Shown in pieces: positions 35,251 to 44,748 of a stretch of 64,000 nt of DNA; the stretch's first letter is position 1, and each line of letters starts with the position of its first letter. A program made the translations under genes and the position numbers. Origin of the DNA: Mucilaginibacter pineti (lineage in GTDB: Bacteria; Bacteroidota; Bacteroidia; Sphingobacteriales; Sphingobacteriaceae); NCBI RefSeq assembly GCF_900101875.1, contig NZ_FNAI01000013.1, positions 1-64,000 on the forward strand, given 5' to 3'. The notes beneath the pieces are model-generated. The model was not told where the DNA came from. It saw nothing but the letters and a program-made list of their open reading frames with translations, and did no database searches.

Positions 35251-37509
35251 ATGAAGCACATTCGGTTATTTTTGTTATTGGCCATAATTGGCCCTTTCCC
35301 TGTTCTCGGACAGGGGAAAAACACTGTCTTTTCGGGTGCCAGCTGGATAGGCGCACCGGATACCGCGGTCAGATATCCTTTGTTTAAAAGGAATTTCTCC
35401 GTTGAAAAGCTGCCCGGAACAGCTGTGCTGAACATCACCGCGCACGGCTTTTATATCGTCTATCTGAACGGTAAAAGAATCGGTGACGGTGAACTGGCTC
35501 CCGGATGGACCAGCTATCACAAAAGGCTGCTATACCAGCGCCACGAGGTAAGGGCTTTGCTGCAGAAGGGAAACAATACCCTGACTGTTCAGTTGTCCCC
35601 GGGCTTTTACAGCGGCAACTGCGGGAACTTCGGAGACCGCAAATACGGCAATTCCCCGGCCCTGCTCTTGCAGCTCGATGCCGATAGATCGCCGCTGCTT
35701 TGTAGTGGTCCGCAGTGGAACTGGGCAAAAGGGGAGTTGCTTTCCAGCGATATTTATGACGGGGAAACCCGCGATTTGAGAAGGAAACTTTCCGGCTGGG
35801 CGCCGGTCCGGGTATTTTCGGCCGATACGGCACTTTTGCTGCCCCAGGACCATCCCCCGGTCAGAAAATTCGCGCCGGTTGTACCGGTGAAGACAGTGAC
35901 TGATGTCTACGGAAGGATCACCGCTGATTTCGGGCAGAATATGGCGGCCGTGGTCCGCGTCGGCATGAGCGGAAAGGCGGGCGATACCCTGATTGTAGAG
36001 CATGCCGAACTGCTCGATGAAAACGCGGACCTGTCCAAAAACAGCCTGCGGGAAGCCAGACAGACCGACCGGTATATTTTGGCCGGTGATCAGCCCGTCA
36101 GCCTCGAGCCCTGGTTTACCTATCACGGTTTCCGTTATGCGCGCATCAGCCTGAAAAGAAACGGCGGCTTTGTGCCTTTCAGGGCAGCGCATATCGCGGC
36201 TTTGCCGATGCATACCGATTTGAAGGAGGCCGGTTCTTTTTCCTGCGGGAATCCGGCCCTCAATCGGTTGCAGGAGGCCATCAGGCAGTCGCTGCTTTCC
36301 AATTTTGTCGATATCCCGACTGATTGTCCGCAGAGGACCGAACGTCTGGGATGGACGGGAGATGCGCAGGCAACCGCCGCGGCGGCCTGTTATAACTTTG
36401 ATGCCCGATCTTTTTACGCCAAATACCTGGCGGATCTGGCTGCAGACCAGTATGCAAATGGCCTGGTCCCGAACGTAATCCCGGATTTTCAGCCGGACAA
36501 AATCGGCGGCGATGCCCCGGGATGGGCGGATGCGGCCACGGTCATCCCATGGCAGCTGTTTGAGCTTTATGGAGATACCTCCTTATTGAGGCTTCAGTAT
36601 CCCGCAATGAAAAAATGGGTAGAACGCATGGCGGGATCCGCCGCTGCGAACAATGGTCTCTGGGCCGTCCGGGAAGGAATCGTATGGGGCGACTGGCTTG
36701 CGCCCGAAGGCGGTACGGACGGCGGTTTTTTGTGCCAGGCATTTTACTGCCATTCGCTGGATATCGTCTCCAGGGCCGCCAAAGCCCTGAATATGACCGG
36801 AGACCTTGCTGCCTACGATGCGTGGTCCGGGTCTGCCTTAAAAGCCTTTCGGGATGTTTATCTGAATGGACAGGGAAAGCGGGCGCTCTCTACCCAGACC
36901 GCCTATGTCCTGACACTGGCTTTTGGCCTTTGCCCCGAGGAACAGAAAAAGGAACTCGTGGATAAACTGCTCAGGGACATCGCTGACCATGGGGGACATC
37001 TGAATACCGGATACCTGGGGACGCGGTACCTGCTGCCGGTACTGGTTTCCAGTGGCAACGCAAAAACAGCTTACCGGGTGCTTTTGAAACAGGACTACCC
37101 GGGCTGGCTGTATATGCTCGGTAAGGGCGCGACAACTTTATGGGAGAGCTGGGATGCCATCCTTCCGGACGGGAGTTTTAACAAGGAAAGACATTCCATG
37201 AACCATCATATCCTGGGCTGCATCGGGGAGTGGTTTTATTCCGGCATCGGGGGAATCCGGCCGGTGGATCCCGGTTTTGCCACAGTCCGCATCGCCCCGG
37301 TGGTAGAGGAAAGCCTGGGCTGGGCAAAGGTAAATTACCGGAGCCCTCATGGGCTGATCAGCAGCAGCTGGAAAATCAGTGGAGGCCGGGTGAGCCTGGA
37401 GGTTACCATACCCAAGGGCACTGTTGCGGAAATTGTGGTTCCCAATAAAGACAATACCAGGTTCCTGACCTACCGGGTCAGGGCAGGTCGTTACCATTAC
37501 CTCAATTGA
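35251..37509 (+). CDS. GH78 alpha-L-rhamnosidase, exported
   Basis: This 752-residue inverting alpha-L-rhamnosidase begins with a signal peptide (MKHIRLFLLLAIIGPFPVLG). N-terminal beta-domains (VLNITAHGFYIVYLNGKRIG) are followed by an (alpha/alpha)6 catalytic domain. The GH78 residues are in place: Asp358, Glu364 (general acid) and Asp371 in TDCPQRTERLGWTGDAQ, and Glu632 (general base) in TTLWESWD. It starts 4 bases after the previous stop. It should release terminal rhamnose from oligosaccharides in the periplasm or at the surface. Confidence 0.93.
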   Translation: MKHIRLFLLLAIIGPFPVLGQGKNTVFSGASWIGAPDTAVRYPLFKRNFSVEKLPGTAVLNITAHGFYIVYLNGKRIGDGELAPGWTSYHKRLLYQRHEVRALLQKGNNTLTVQLSPGFYSGNCGNFGDRKYGNSPALLLQLDADRSPLLCSGPQWNWAKGELLSSDIYDGETRDLRRKLSGWAPVRVFSADTALLLPQDHPPVRKFAPVVPVKTVTDVYGRITADFGQNMAAVVRVGMSGKAGDTLIVEHAELLDENADLSKNSLREARQTDRYILAGDQPVSLEPWFTYHGFRYARISLKRNGGFVPFRAAHIAALPMHTDLKEAGSFSCGNPALNRLQEAIRQSLLSNFVDIPTDCPQRTERLGWTGDAQATAAAACYNFDARSFYAKYLADLAADQYANGLVPNVIPDFQPDKIGGDAPGWADAATVIPWQLFELYGDTSLLRLQYPAMKKWVERMAGSAAANNGLWAVREGIVWGDWLAPEGGTDGGFLCQAFYCHSLDIVSRAAKALNMTGDLAAYDAWSGSALKAFRDVYLNGQGKRALSTQTAYVLTLAFGLCPEEQKKELVDKLLRDIADHGGHLNTGYLGTRYLLPVLVSSGNAKTAYRVLLKQDYPGWLYMLGKGATTLWESWDAILPDGSFNKERHSMNHHILGCIGEWFYSGIGGIRPVDPGFATVRIAPVVEESLGWAKVNYRSPHGLISSSWKISGGRVSLEVTIPKGTVAEIVVPNKDNTRFLTYRVRAGRYHYLN

Positions 37510-37576
37510 ACAGAAAAGAAAAGAAAAAACGCTGCGATTTAGCACAGAACAAATTAAATATAAACTCATAAATACG

Positions 37577-40500
37577 ATGAACAGCAAAGCGTTCCATATC
37601 ATTTTACTCCTCTGCCTGCTTTTTGCCGGCACTGGAGTTTTGGCTCAGAAAACAAAAAAAGGCAGCTCGGAAGGCGCTTATCTCAGAAATGAAAAAATCG
37701 GTAACTGGCAGGCCAAATGGATCCAGATCGGATTTGCGGAAGATACACTGGAAAGACCGGCGCAGTATTTCCAGAAAACCTTTGCTGCCTCCGGCAAAAT
37801 AAGATCAGCGAAGCTGTTTGTTACCGCCCACGGCCTTTATGAGGCGAAACTGAACGGGAAAAGAATCGGGGATGCCTACCTGACCCCGGGATGGACAGAT
37901 TATGCAAAAAGACTGCAGTACCAGGCCTACGACGTGACTCCGATGCTCAATAAGGGAACAAATACCTTGACCATAGCCGTCGGGGACGGGTGGTTCAGGG
38001 GATATGTGGGTTTTGACGGAATGAAGGATATCTACGGAAAACAGACCGGGCTGCTTGCCCAGTTGGAGCTGACCTATAGTGACGGGAAATCGGAGATCAT
38101 ACCGACGGACGAAAGCTGGAAAAGCGGCAATGGGCCGATCAGGACTTCATCGATAAATAACGGGGAAACCCTGGATTCCAGAATTGCGGTGAACTGCGGT
38201 CAGCCTGTTAAGGTGGTAGCTTACAGCAACAATAACCTGGTCCCATCAGAAAGCTATGCGGTGAGCAAACACGAAACCTTTAAACCCCTCAGAAGCCTGA
38301 CCACGCCAAAGGGCGAAAAAGTGCTCGATTTCGGTCAGAACCTTGTGGGCTGGGTGGTGGTAAGGTTAAAGGGTAAGGCCGGCGATAAAATCAGCATCGA
38401 ACATGCCGAAGTGCTGGACAAGGCGGGGAACTTCTATACGGCCAACCTGCGAAATGCGCAGGCAACGGCAACCTATATTTTATCCGGTAACGGAACAGGG
38501 GCTGACGGTAAGGAAAGCCTGGAGCCCCATTTCACCTACTTTGGTTTCCGCTACATAAAAGTGAGCGGAACCGAAGGGGAGATAAACCCGGATGATTTTA
38601 CCGCAGTGGCACTCTATTCCGACATGAGGCCCACCGGGAATTTTTCCTGCAGCAATCCCCTGATAAACCAGCTTCAGCACAATATCCAGTGGGGACAAAG
38701 GGGAAACTTTCTGGATATCCCGACAGACTGCCCGCAGCGGGATGAGCGCCTGGGCTGGACGGGCGATGCGCAGGCATTCTTTAAGACCGCGGCCTATAAC
38801 TTCGATGTAAAGTCTTTCTTTTCCAAATGGATGAAAGACGTAGCATCCAACCAGTCGGAGAACGGCAGCGTGACTTCGGTGGTCCCGGATATCCTTGGCG
38901 CCTTTGGCGGCTCGGCCGGATGGGCAGACGTGGCGACGATCATCCCATGGCAGCTGTACGAAATTTACGGTGACAGGTCTTTACTGGATTCGCAGTATGC
39001 GATGATGAAAAAATGGGTCGATTATGTTCAGGGCCAGAGCAAAGATGGTCTCTGGCAGAGCGGCTTTCATTTTGGGGACTGGCTGAGCTTCCGTCCGGGA
39101 AATGATGACGGGACGGAGGCGATCACCGATAAATACGAGATCGCGCAGTGTTTCTGGGCGCATTCCACCCAGAACCTGATCAATGCGGCAAGGACGCTCG
39201 GCAAAGGGGAAGATGTCGTGAAATACACGGATATGCTTTCCAGGATCAAAAAGGCCTATCTGAACGAATATGTCACCGCCAGCGGCAGGCTGCTGAGCAA
39301 TACCCAGACGGCTTATGTACTCGCCCTGCATTTTGATATGCTGCCCGAAAATATGCGCGCTAGAACAGCAAGATATCTGGTGGACAATATAAAGGTGTAT
39401 AAAGACCACCTCAGTACGGGCTTTTTGGGAACGCCCTATATCTGCCATGTACTGAGCAGGTTCGGTTATCCGGACGTAGCTTTTACGCTGTTGAACCAGG
39501 ATACTTTTCCAAGCTGGCTGTACCCGGTAAAAATGGGCGCGACCACGATATGGGAAAGATGGGACGGAATCAGGCCCGACGGCTCATTTCAGACCCCTCA
39601 GATGAATTCCTTTAACCATTATGCCTATGGAGCGATCGGCGACTGGATGTACCAGAATGTGCTGGGCATCCAGGCGTCCTCGCCGGGATATAAGACGATA
39701 AGGATCAAACCGCTGATCGGCGGGGGTCTGACATGGGCTAAGGGAAGCTATGAATGCGTTTACGGAAAGATCGGCGCCTACTGGAAACTGAGCGGCAGCG
39801 CAATCGAGCTTGAAGTAGAGATTCCCGAAGGCACCACGGCCGAAGTCTGGGTCCCGGGATCGGAAACACCAAAATCCGTCGGCCCGGGCAGGCACAGGTT
39901 CAGCGGAAGCTATTTTGGACAATTGCGGAAGGTTCCGCTGTACGGAGAAAATAAGATCCCTTTTGCCAGATCTATTACCGAAAACCCGGCGCTGACGGTG
40001 TTTCCGCCGGTTAGGGAGAACAAAAAGGGCATTGCGGTGATCGTCTGCTCGGGCGGGTCCTACGGGGGACGCGCGAATGAGGTAGAGGGCATCCCTGCCT
40101 GTAAAAAACTGGCGGCATCAGGCATCACGGCTTTTCTGCTGGATTACCGGGTGCCAGATCCGCAGCGTATGGAGCACAAGGAAATGGTCCCGCTGACCGA
40201 TGCGCAGCGGGCGATCCAGTACGTCAGGGAACATGCGAAAGAATTTGACATTGATCCGGCCAGGCTCGGGATCATGGGTTTTTCTGCCGGAGGCCATCTG
40301 GCCTCGACCGTAGGTACCCATTTTAAAAAGACAGAGCTGGATAATCCCAATGGCACCTCGCTCCGTCCGGATTTTATGGTGCTGGTGTATCCCGTGATCA
40401 GCTTTTCGGACTCGCTGACGCATGAAAGTTCCAGATACAATCTGATCGGACCGGATCTAAGTGCGGAAGAGATCAGGGAGTTTTCCAATGAACTGCAGGT

Positions 40501-40735
40501 GAGCGGCGATACCCCGCCTACTTTTCTGGTACATGGCCGGAATGACAGCGGGGTGAAGTTTGCCAATAGTGAGGTGTTCTATGGTGCACTTAAAAAGCAG
40601 GGCGTAAAAGCGGAGTTTTTAAGGTATGATAAAGGCGAACATGGCTTTGGCGCTTACAACAAGGATTCAAAGATCAACTGGATGGACGAGTGCATCAAAT
40701 GGATATATGCGGACAGATCAGCCAATTCCTTATGA
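37577..40735 (+). CDS. GH78 alpha-L-rhamnosidase fused to an acetyl-xylan-esterase-like alpha/beta-hydrolase
   Basis: This is a 1,052-residue bifunctional protein. After a signal peptide (LLLCLLFAGTGVLAQ), residues about 40-790 are a complete GH78 unit with Asp384, Glu390, Asp397 (TDCPQRDERLGWTGDAQ) and Glu660 (TTIWERWD). Residues about 800-1,050 are an esterase of the alpha/beta-hydrolase fold. It has an oxyanion-type GGSYGG, nucleophile Ser903 in GFSAGGH, an acid in HGRNDSGV and a His in KGEHGFGAY. The pairing suggests removal of acyl groups together with rhamnose. Its stop overlaps the ATG of a GntR-like gene (ATGA). Confidence 0.92.
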   Translation: MNSKAFHIILLLCLLFAGTGVLAQKTKKGSSEGAYLRNEKIGNWQAKWIQIGFAEDTLERPAQYFQKTFAASGKIRSAKLFVTAHGLYEAKLNGKRIGDAYLTPGWTDYAKRLQYQAYDVTPMLNKGTNTLTIAVGDGWFRGYVGFDGMKDIYGKQTGLLAQLELTYSDGKSEIIPTDESWKSGNGPIRTSSINNGETLDSRIAVNCGQPVKVVAYSNNNLVPSESYAVSKHETFKPLRSLTTPKGEKVLDFGQNLVGWVVVRLKGKAGDKISIEHAEVLDKAGNFYTANLRNAQATATYILSGNGTGADGKESLEPHFTYFGFRYIKVSGTEGEINPDDFTAVALYSDMRPTGNFSCSNPLINQLQHNIQWGQRGNFLDIPTDCPQRDERLGWTGDAQAFFKTAAYNFDVKSFFSKWMKDVASNQSENGSVTSVVPDILGAFGGSAGWADVATIIPWQLYEIYGDRSLLDSQYAMMKKWVDYVQGQSKDGLWQSGFHFGDWLSFRPGNDDGTEAITDKYEIAQCFWAHSTQNLINAARTLGKGEDVVKYTDMLSRIKKAYLNEYVTASGRLLSNTQTAYVLALHFDMLPENMRARTARYLVDNIKVYKDHLSTGFLGTPYICHVLSRFGYPDVAFTLLNQDTFPSWLYPVKMGATTIWERWDGIRPDGSFQTPQMNSFNHYAYGAIGDWMYQNVLGIQASSPGYKTIRIKPLIGGGLTWAKGSYECVYGKIGAYWKLSGSAIELEVEIPEGTTAEVWVPGSETPKSVGPGRHRFSGSYFGQLRKVPLYGENKIPFARSITENPALTVFPPVRENKKGIAVIVCSGGSYGGRANEVEGIPACKKLAASGITAFLLDYRVPDPQRMEHKEMVPLTDAQRAIQYVREHAKEFDIDPARLGIMGFSAGGHLASTVGTHFKKTELDNPNGTSLRPDFMVLVYPVISFSDSLTHESSRYNLIGPDLSAEEIREFSNELQVSGDTPPTFLVHGRNDSGVKFANSEVFYGALKKQGVKAEFLRYDKGEHGFGAYNKDSKINWMDECIKWIYADRSANSL

Positions 40736-40953
40736 CCTACAACATCACCATCGATCCCCGGAGCAGGACCAGTAAACTGGGCCAGGTTACCAGAGCCCTT
40801 AAAACGGACATTGAAAGCGGGCTGCTGAAAGAAGGGCAGCGTCTGCCGTCCATTACAGTTTTTGCCAAAACGAACGGCATATCCCGCGACACGGTCGAAA
40901 AGGCCTACAGACGCCTGCGGAGACTGGGCTATGTGGTCTCTGTCAACCATCAG
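40732..40953 (+). pseudogene. GntR-like regulator, 5' part, split by an IS66 element
   Basis: This is the first 74 codons of a winged-helix GntR-like regulator (MTYNITIDPRSRTSKLGQVT, then LPSITVFAKTNGISRDTVEK). It overlaps the rhamnosidase-esterase stop by 4 bases. At 40954 it runs into the duplicated target site of the IS element, and translation now stops a few codons into the junction (NHQGH then TAG at 40960-40962). The 3' part is at 44296-44598. With the IS and one target copy removed, the frame closes to a 174-residue protein. Confidence 0.85.
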
Positions 40954-40961
40954 GGACATTA
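40954..40961 (+). repeat. Left copy of the IS66 8-bp target duplication (GGACATTA)
   Basis: GGACATTA lies directly left of the IS end and is repeated exactly at 44296-44303. Eight bases is the usual IS66-family target duplication, so this is a clean transposition event. Confidence 0.95.
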
Positions 40962-40996
40962 GTAAGCACTCGGGCACCCATTTTATAGAGCAGTAA

Positions 40997-41371
40997 ATGG
41001 CTAATAATTTTGGCTCAACCAAAAATCAAAATATGGAAAGAGACCAAAACAAACAAAAAGCACCACGAATGATGCGCAGTAACGAGGAGATCTATGAGGC
41101 CATGGCCGAGTTTGAACAAGGGGGCGTTAGCATCCTGGAGTTCTGCGAACTATATGGCATCAGTAACTCCACGTTTTACGAGTGGCAGAAAAAAGTAAAG
41201 ATGAAGAACCAGGAACAACCGACAGGCCATATGCAGCCGATCATCATTACCGATGAGGTACTGAAGCTGACCGAGCGTTTGCCGATAGCCGAACTGGAGC
41301 TGCCGGACGGCAGGTTGTTCCGCATCTTTCAGCAAGCCGATCCCGCATTCTTAAAAGCTTTTATCAACTAA
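40997..41371 (+). CDS. tnpA: IS66 accessory protein TnpA
   Basis: This 124-residue DNA-binding accessory protein has a helix-turn-helix in the middle (SILEFCELYGISNSTFYEWQ). It ends in the beta-type segment AELELPDGRLFRIFQQ typical of this IS66 orf. Start at 40997; an internal ATG at 41033 is also possible. It lies 3 bases before tnpB and is needed for transposition in characterised IS66 members. Confidence 0.9.
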   Translation: MANNFGSTKNQNMERDQNKQKAPRMMRSNEEIYEAMAEFEQGGVSILEFCELYGISNSTFYEWQKKVKMKNQEQPTGHMQPIIITDEVLKLTERLPIAELELPDGRLFRIFQQADPAFLKAFIN

Positions 41372-41374
41372 ACC

Positions 41375-41716
41375 ATGATGGACTTTTTAGAAAACCGCCG
41401 GTACTTTTTGTACCCGTTCACAGTAACCATGTCAAAAGCCTATGATGGGCTGAGCGGGTTAGTGAGGAACGAGCTGGGCCAGGACCCGCGCTGTGGTGAT
41501 GTTTTCATTTTTTTCAATAAAGCAAGGACGCTGATGAAGATGCTGTTCTGGGATGGTGATGGCTATGTGATCTATGGCAAACGCATCGAACATAAAAGGT
41601 TCCAGGTGCCTGCCGGACGGGTGGATGACCTGGGCTTTTACATCACCCCGCTCCAGCTTTTGCAGCTGATCCGGGGCATCAGAATGGAGACCGTTTTCAG
41701 GAAAACAGCCGAGTAA
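41375..41716 (+). CDS. tnpB: IS66 accessory protein TnpB (IS66 Orf2)
   Basis: This 113-residue IS66 Orf2 protein shows the strongly conserved block CGDVFIFFNKARTLMKMLFW followed by DGDGYVIYGKRIEHKRF. The family is required for efficient transposition, although its biochemical role is unclear. It follows tnpA closely. A 143-bp gap separates it from the transposase gene. Confidence 0.93.
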   Translation: MMDFLENRRYFLYPFTVTMSKAYDGLSGLVRNELGQDPRCGDVFIFFNKARTLMKMLFWDGDGYVIYGKRIEHKRFQVPAGRVDDLGFYITPLQLLQLIRGIRMETVFRKTAE

Positions 41717-41859
41717 AATGAGGAAGAAAAAGTATCAGATAAGAGATTACAAAAGGATTACCGATTTCGTTGAAAAAGTGGCAAAAATGGCGTAAAAACG
41801 GGCTTTTGAATTATAAATGTAACAAGAATAATACGTATTTTTAAAGTGTAAATCAACCA

Positions 41860-43752
41860 GTGGAAACCAGCGTTTTAAACATCTTCGAGGACTTTATGCA
41901 AGAGCCGGAACAGGCTTGGCAGCTCTACCGTAAAATGGTAGCTTTTGCCGACCTTTTCGATTCTGATGCACCCGATGTCATGAAGGTATTAGAGATGGCG
42001 ATGAGCCGCTCCAATAAAGCTTCAGAGCAGGTTGATAAGCTTATTGCACTTGCCCAGGATCAAGATCAGGTCAATATTAAATTGACCGAATCCCTGGCAC
42101 AGGCAAATGAGAACAACCAAACCCTGTCAAATCTGAATAAAGAATTGCGGGAACTGGCTGAAGCCAATACCGATGATATCAGATCCGCTACAGCCAATGC
42201 GGAGAAAGCATTAAAAATAGCCCAAGACGCGCTCAAACAACGCGACACAGCAGAGTCGCGCGCCAGCTTACTGGAAGAAAAACTCGCACGGGCACAGTTC
42301 CAACTGATGCAATTGCAAAGGATGATCTTCGGCAAGAAAAGCGAGAAGTTCAGCCCTGAACAACTGAACCAGTTAAGGCTGGACATCGAGGCCGATGCTA
42401 TCGGCAGCGAGGTCATTACCGGCATCACCGATATCAGTTACACCAAGATCACCACGGTTACCACACCCAAAAAGCATCCAGGCCGTAACCCTCTTCCCGC
42501 GCATTTGCGCCGGGAAGAGCTGGTTCTGGAACCAATAGATAAAGCGGAAGGCGACGTATTCGTAAAGAACGACGTAAGCGAAACGCTGGAATACATTCCA
42601 GGCGAGTTCTGGGTTAAAACCACGATCCGTCCCGTATATGCTTCAAAGCAGCCAGACGGCAGCACCCTGATGAAACAGGCAGACCTGCCGGTGGAGGCCA
42701 TTGATAAATGTATCGCCGGGGCATCATTGCTAGCCTACATCGTCATCTCCAAGTACATCGACAGCTTACCCCTGTACCGCCAGATCGAGATCTTCAAACG
42801 CGCGGGCGTGGAAATCGCTTCGGGAACTATGAGCGGCTGGATCACCAAGATCTGTGAGTTGCTGGAACCGCTGTACGAACTGCTGAAAAAGGAAGTATTA
42901 AAGGCCGAATACCTGAATGTGGACGAAACGACGATGAAAGTCATCGAAAAAGGTGCCAAGAACGGTAAAACAGCCCTCGGTTACTTCTGGGTATATCTGC
43001 ATCATTGGGGAAAGCTGGTCTTTTATGATTACAAACCTACGCGGAGCGGTAAAGTACCCGAGACCATGCTCCAGGATTACAAGGGTATCATTCAGGCCGA
43101 CGGTTACCAGGTTTACGAGACAATTGCCACTAAAAATGGCAATATACTGGTATGCTGCATGGCGCACGTACGCCGGAAGTTCGAGGAGATCTACAAGAAC
43201 AACGACCGCCGTGCAGGTGTTCCGTTGAACCTGTTCAATCAGCTTTACGCCATTGAAGAAGAATGCCGCAGCGCGAACTTATCGTTCGATGAGATCAAGG
43301 CCGTGCGCCAGGAACGCTCGGTGCCGATACTCGATCAACTGGAAGCCTGGCTGAAAGCGGCCAAGCAGGAAAGCGGTATGGACGCGCCGATGCGTGCTGC
43401 GATCAACTACGCGCTGAACCGTTGGGACAAACTTCGCTTGTTTGCTGAACACGGTAATGTGACCATTGACAACAACCAGGTCGAGCGTGCCATACGTACA
43501 GTGGCGATCGGACGGAAAAATTACCTGTTTAGTGGTTCGCACGAGGGGGCGCAACGCAGTGCCATGCTTTACAGCCTGACGGCGACCTGCAAACTTAACG
43601 GCATCAACCCGCTGGTTTGGCTTACCGATGTGATGCAGCGACTGGCCTACCTGCCAAAAGAGGACAAGTACCTGGAGTTGCTTTTGCCACAGAACTGGCG
43701 GCCAAAGTTAATGGCCAAGTCTATTACGAAAACTATATTAACAGAAAATTGA
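41860..43752 (+). CDS. tnpC: IS66-family DDE transposase
   Basis: This 630-residue transposase has an N-terminal coiled coil, then a leader region (LMQLQRMIFGKKSEKFSPEQ) and a zinc-binding-like and catalytic core. DDE motifs are visible: LNVDETTMKV, GIIQADGYQVYE and NNQVERAIRTVAIGRKNYLF. The C-terminal IS66 tail includes LFSGSHEGAQRSAM. The start codon is GTG at 41860. The length and motifs are complete, so it is probably active. It is followed one base later by the OsmC gene. Confidence 0.95.
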   Translation: METSVLNIFEDFMQEPEQAWQLYRKMVAFADLFDSDAPDVMKVLEMAMSRSNKASEQVDKLIALAQDQDQVNIKLTESLAQANENNQTLSNLNKELRELAEANTDDIRSATANAEKALKIAQDALKQRDTAESRASLLEEKLARAQFQLMQLQRMIFGKKSEKFSPEQLNQLRLDIEADAIGSEVITGITDISYTKITTVTTPKKHPGRNPLPAHLRREELVLEPIDKAEGDVFVKNDVSETLEYIPGEFWVKTTIRPVYASKQPDGSTLMKQADLPVEAIDKCIAGASLLAYIVISKYIDSLPLYRQIEIFKRAGVEIASGTMSGWITKICELLEPLYELLKKEVLKAEYLNVDETTMKVIEKGAKNGKTALGYFWVYLHHWGKLVFYDYKPTRSGKVPETMLQDYKGIIQADGYQVYETIATKNGNILVCCMAHVRRKFEEIYKNNDRRAGVPLNLFNQLYAIEEECRSANLSFDEIKAVRQERSVPILDQLEAWLKAAKQESGMDAPMRAAINYALNRWDKLRLFAEHGNVTIDNNQVERAIRTVAIGRKNYLFSGSHEGAQRSAMLYSLTATCKLNGINPLVWLTDVMQRLAYLPKEDKYLELLLPQNWRPKLMAKSITKTILTEN

Positions 43753-43753
43753 A

Positions 43754-44224
43754 ATGAATAAAAGTCATCACTATAGCGTGAAGGTCAACTGGACGGGCAA
43801 TACTGGTTCCGGAACGGTTGGTTATACCGCTTATGAACGGAGCTATGAAATAAGTTCCATCGGTAAACCGATAATCCCTGCTTCTTCCGACCCTGCGTTC
43901 AGAGGAGATAAGACCCGGTATAATCCTGAGGAAATGTTAGTCGCATCACTATCTTCTTGTCATATGCTCTGGTATCTCCACCTGTGCGCTGAAGCTGGCG
44001 TAGTAGTTACAAAATACATTGACATGGCCTCTGGCATAATGACGGAAACCGAAAATGGCAGTGGGAAATTTGAATCAGTGACGCTAAAGCCTGAAGTGCT
44101 TGTAAGTGAACTGGCCATGGTAGAATCAGCAATGGCGCTTCATAAAAAAGCTGGTGAGATGTGCTATATCGCAAACTCTTGTAGCTTTCCAGTACATCAC
44201 GAACCAATCTGTAAAGTCGAGTAA
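43754..44224 (+). CDS. OsmC-family protein carried inside the IS66 element
   Basis: This 156-residue OsmC/Ohr-superfamily protein is of the type that reduces organic hydroperoxides or handles electrophiles. Both cysteines expected of the family are present: one in the helix PEEMLVASLSSCHMLWYLHL and one in MCYIANSCSFPV. It starts one base after the transposase stop and ends 71 bases before the right IS end, so it travels with the element. Codon use and orientation match the IS genes. It is a passenger rather than part of the host locus. Confidence 0.9.
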   Translation: MNKSHHYSVKVNWTGNTGSGTVGYTAYERSYEISSIGKPIIPASSDPAFRGDKTRYNPEEMLVASLSSCHMLWYLHLCAEAGVVVTKYIDMASGIMTETENGSGKFESVTLKPEVLVSELAMVESAMALHKKAGEMCYIANSCSFPVHHEPICKVE

Positions 44225-44295
44225 AGCATGAAAACAGATTATGCAACAAAATTATGTATACCCAAAAAACAACACGGGGTTACCCGAGTGCTTAC

Positions 44296-44303
44296 GGACA
44301 TTA
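44296..44303 (+). repeat. Right copy of the IS66 8-bp target duplication (GGACATTA)
   Basis: It is an exact copy of 40954-40961, immediately right of the IS end. Reading through it restores the GntR-like frame (GGA CAT TAC GTG). Confidence 0.95.
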
Positions 44304-44598
44304 CGTGCAGAGGCTGCAGCCTGGTTCGGGAAAGATCCTGATGGTGCCGGGAAGTTTCTGCGGCTGCGAAGTTGAACCTGGCTCCGGACTGCTTGCGGGA
44401 GCGGAGCTGCCGGTTGGTCCTGCGGGCGGGAAATTCAGCACCGTCACCCTGGTCTTTCGGGAGGGGCAGTTCAGTCCGGAAGAAGTACTGCAGGGGCTCA
44501 GGGCTTTTGCCCGGGTCGAGCTTTTCCGGCATGGGGTCAGCGGTGGGGTGGAAAAGGCGGGACCGGATGTTGAAACACCTGGAATCTTAAAGGACTGA
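44296..44598 (+). pseudogene. GntR-like regulator, 3' part, split by an IS66 element
   Basis: These 100 codons plus stop continue the frame interrupted at 40953: GHYVQRLQPGSGKILMVPGS, then a Gly/Val-rich part and FSPEEVLQGLRAFARVELFR. The C-terminal region is not a known GntR effector domain by eye and could be a small dimerisation or ligand domain. A start inside the IS right end (44254) gives an open frame here, but it is a product of the junction. Confidence 0.75.
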
Positions 44599-44748
44599 AG
44601 GCTGATGGGGATGGTTGACGTGATAGGGTATAACGGCTTAAAAGCCGGATTTTTTAAAGCTGGGAAGGCAGAAAACCGCTCGGAATTTATAATAAATGTT
44701 CCGGCATCGGGTAATTGTACGAATAAACCAAACGGACCGGGCAAAACC

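Larger units (their letters stand above)
40962..44295 (+). mobile_element. IS66-family insertion sequence with an OsmC passenger gene
   Basis: This is a 3,334-bp element with terminal inverted repeats. The left end is GTAAGCACTCGGGCACC and the right end reads GTAAGCACTCGGGTAACC on the other strand; the first 13 bases are identical. It is flanked by 8-bp direct repeats. It holds three IS66 genes in the usual order (tnpA, tnpB, transposase) plus a non-transposition gene of the OsmC family, all in one direction. All open frames are intact, and the perfect target duplication indicates recent insertion. Confidence 0.95.

Noticed and set aside
44254..44598. Independent gene starting in the IS66 right end
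   Set aside because: The start codon lies inside the IS terminal region. The true frame is the 3' part of the split GntR-like gene.
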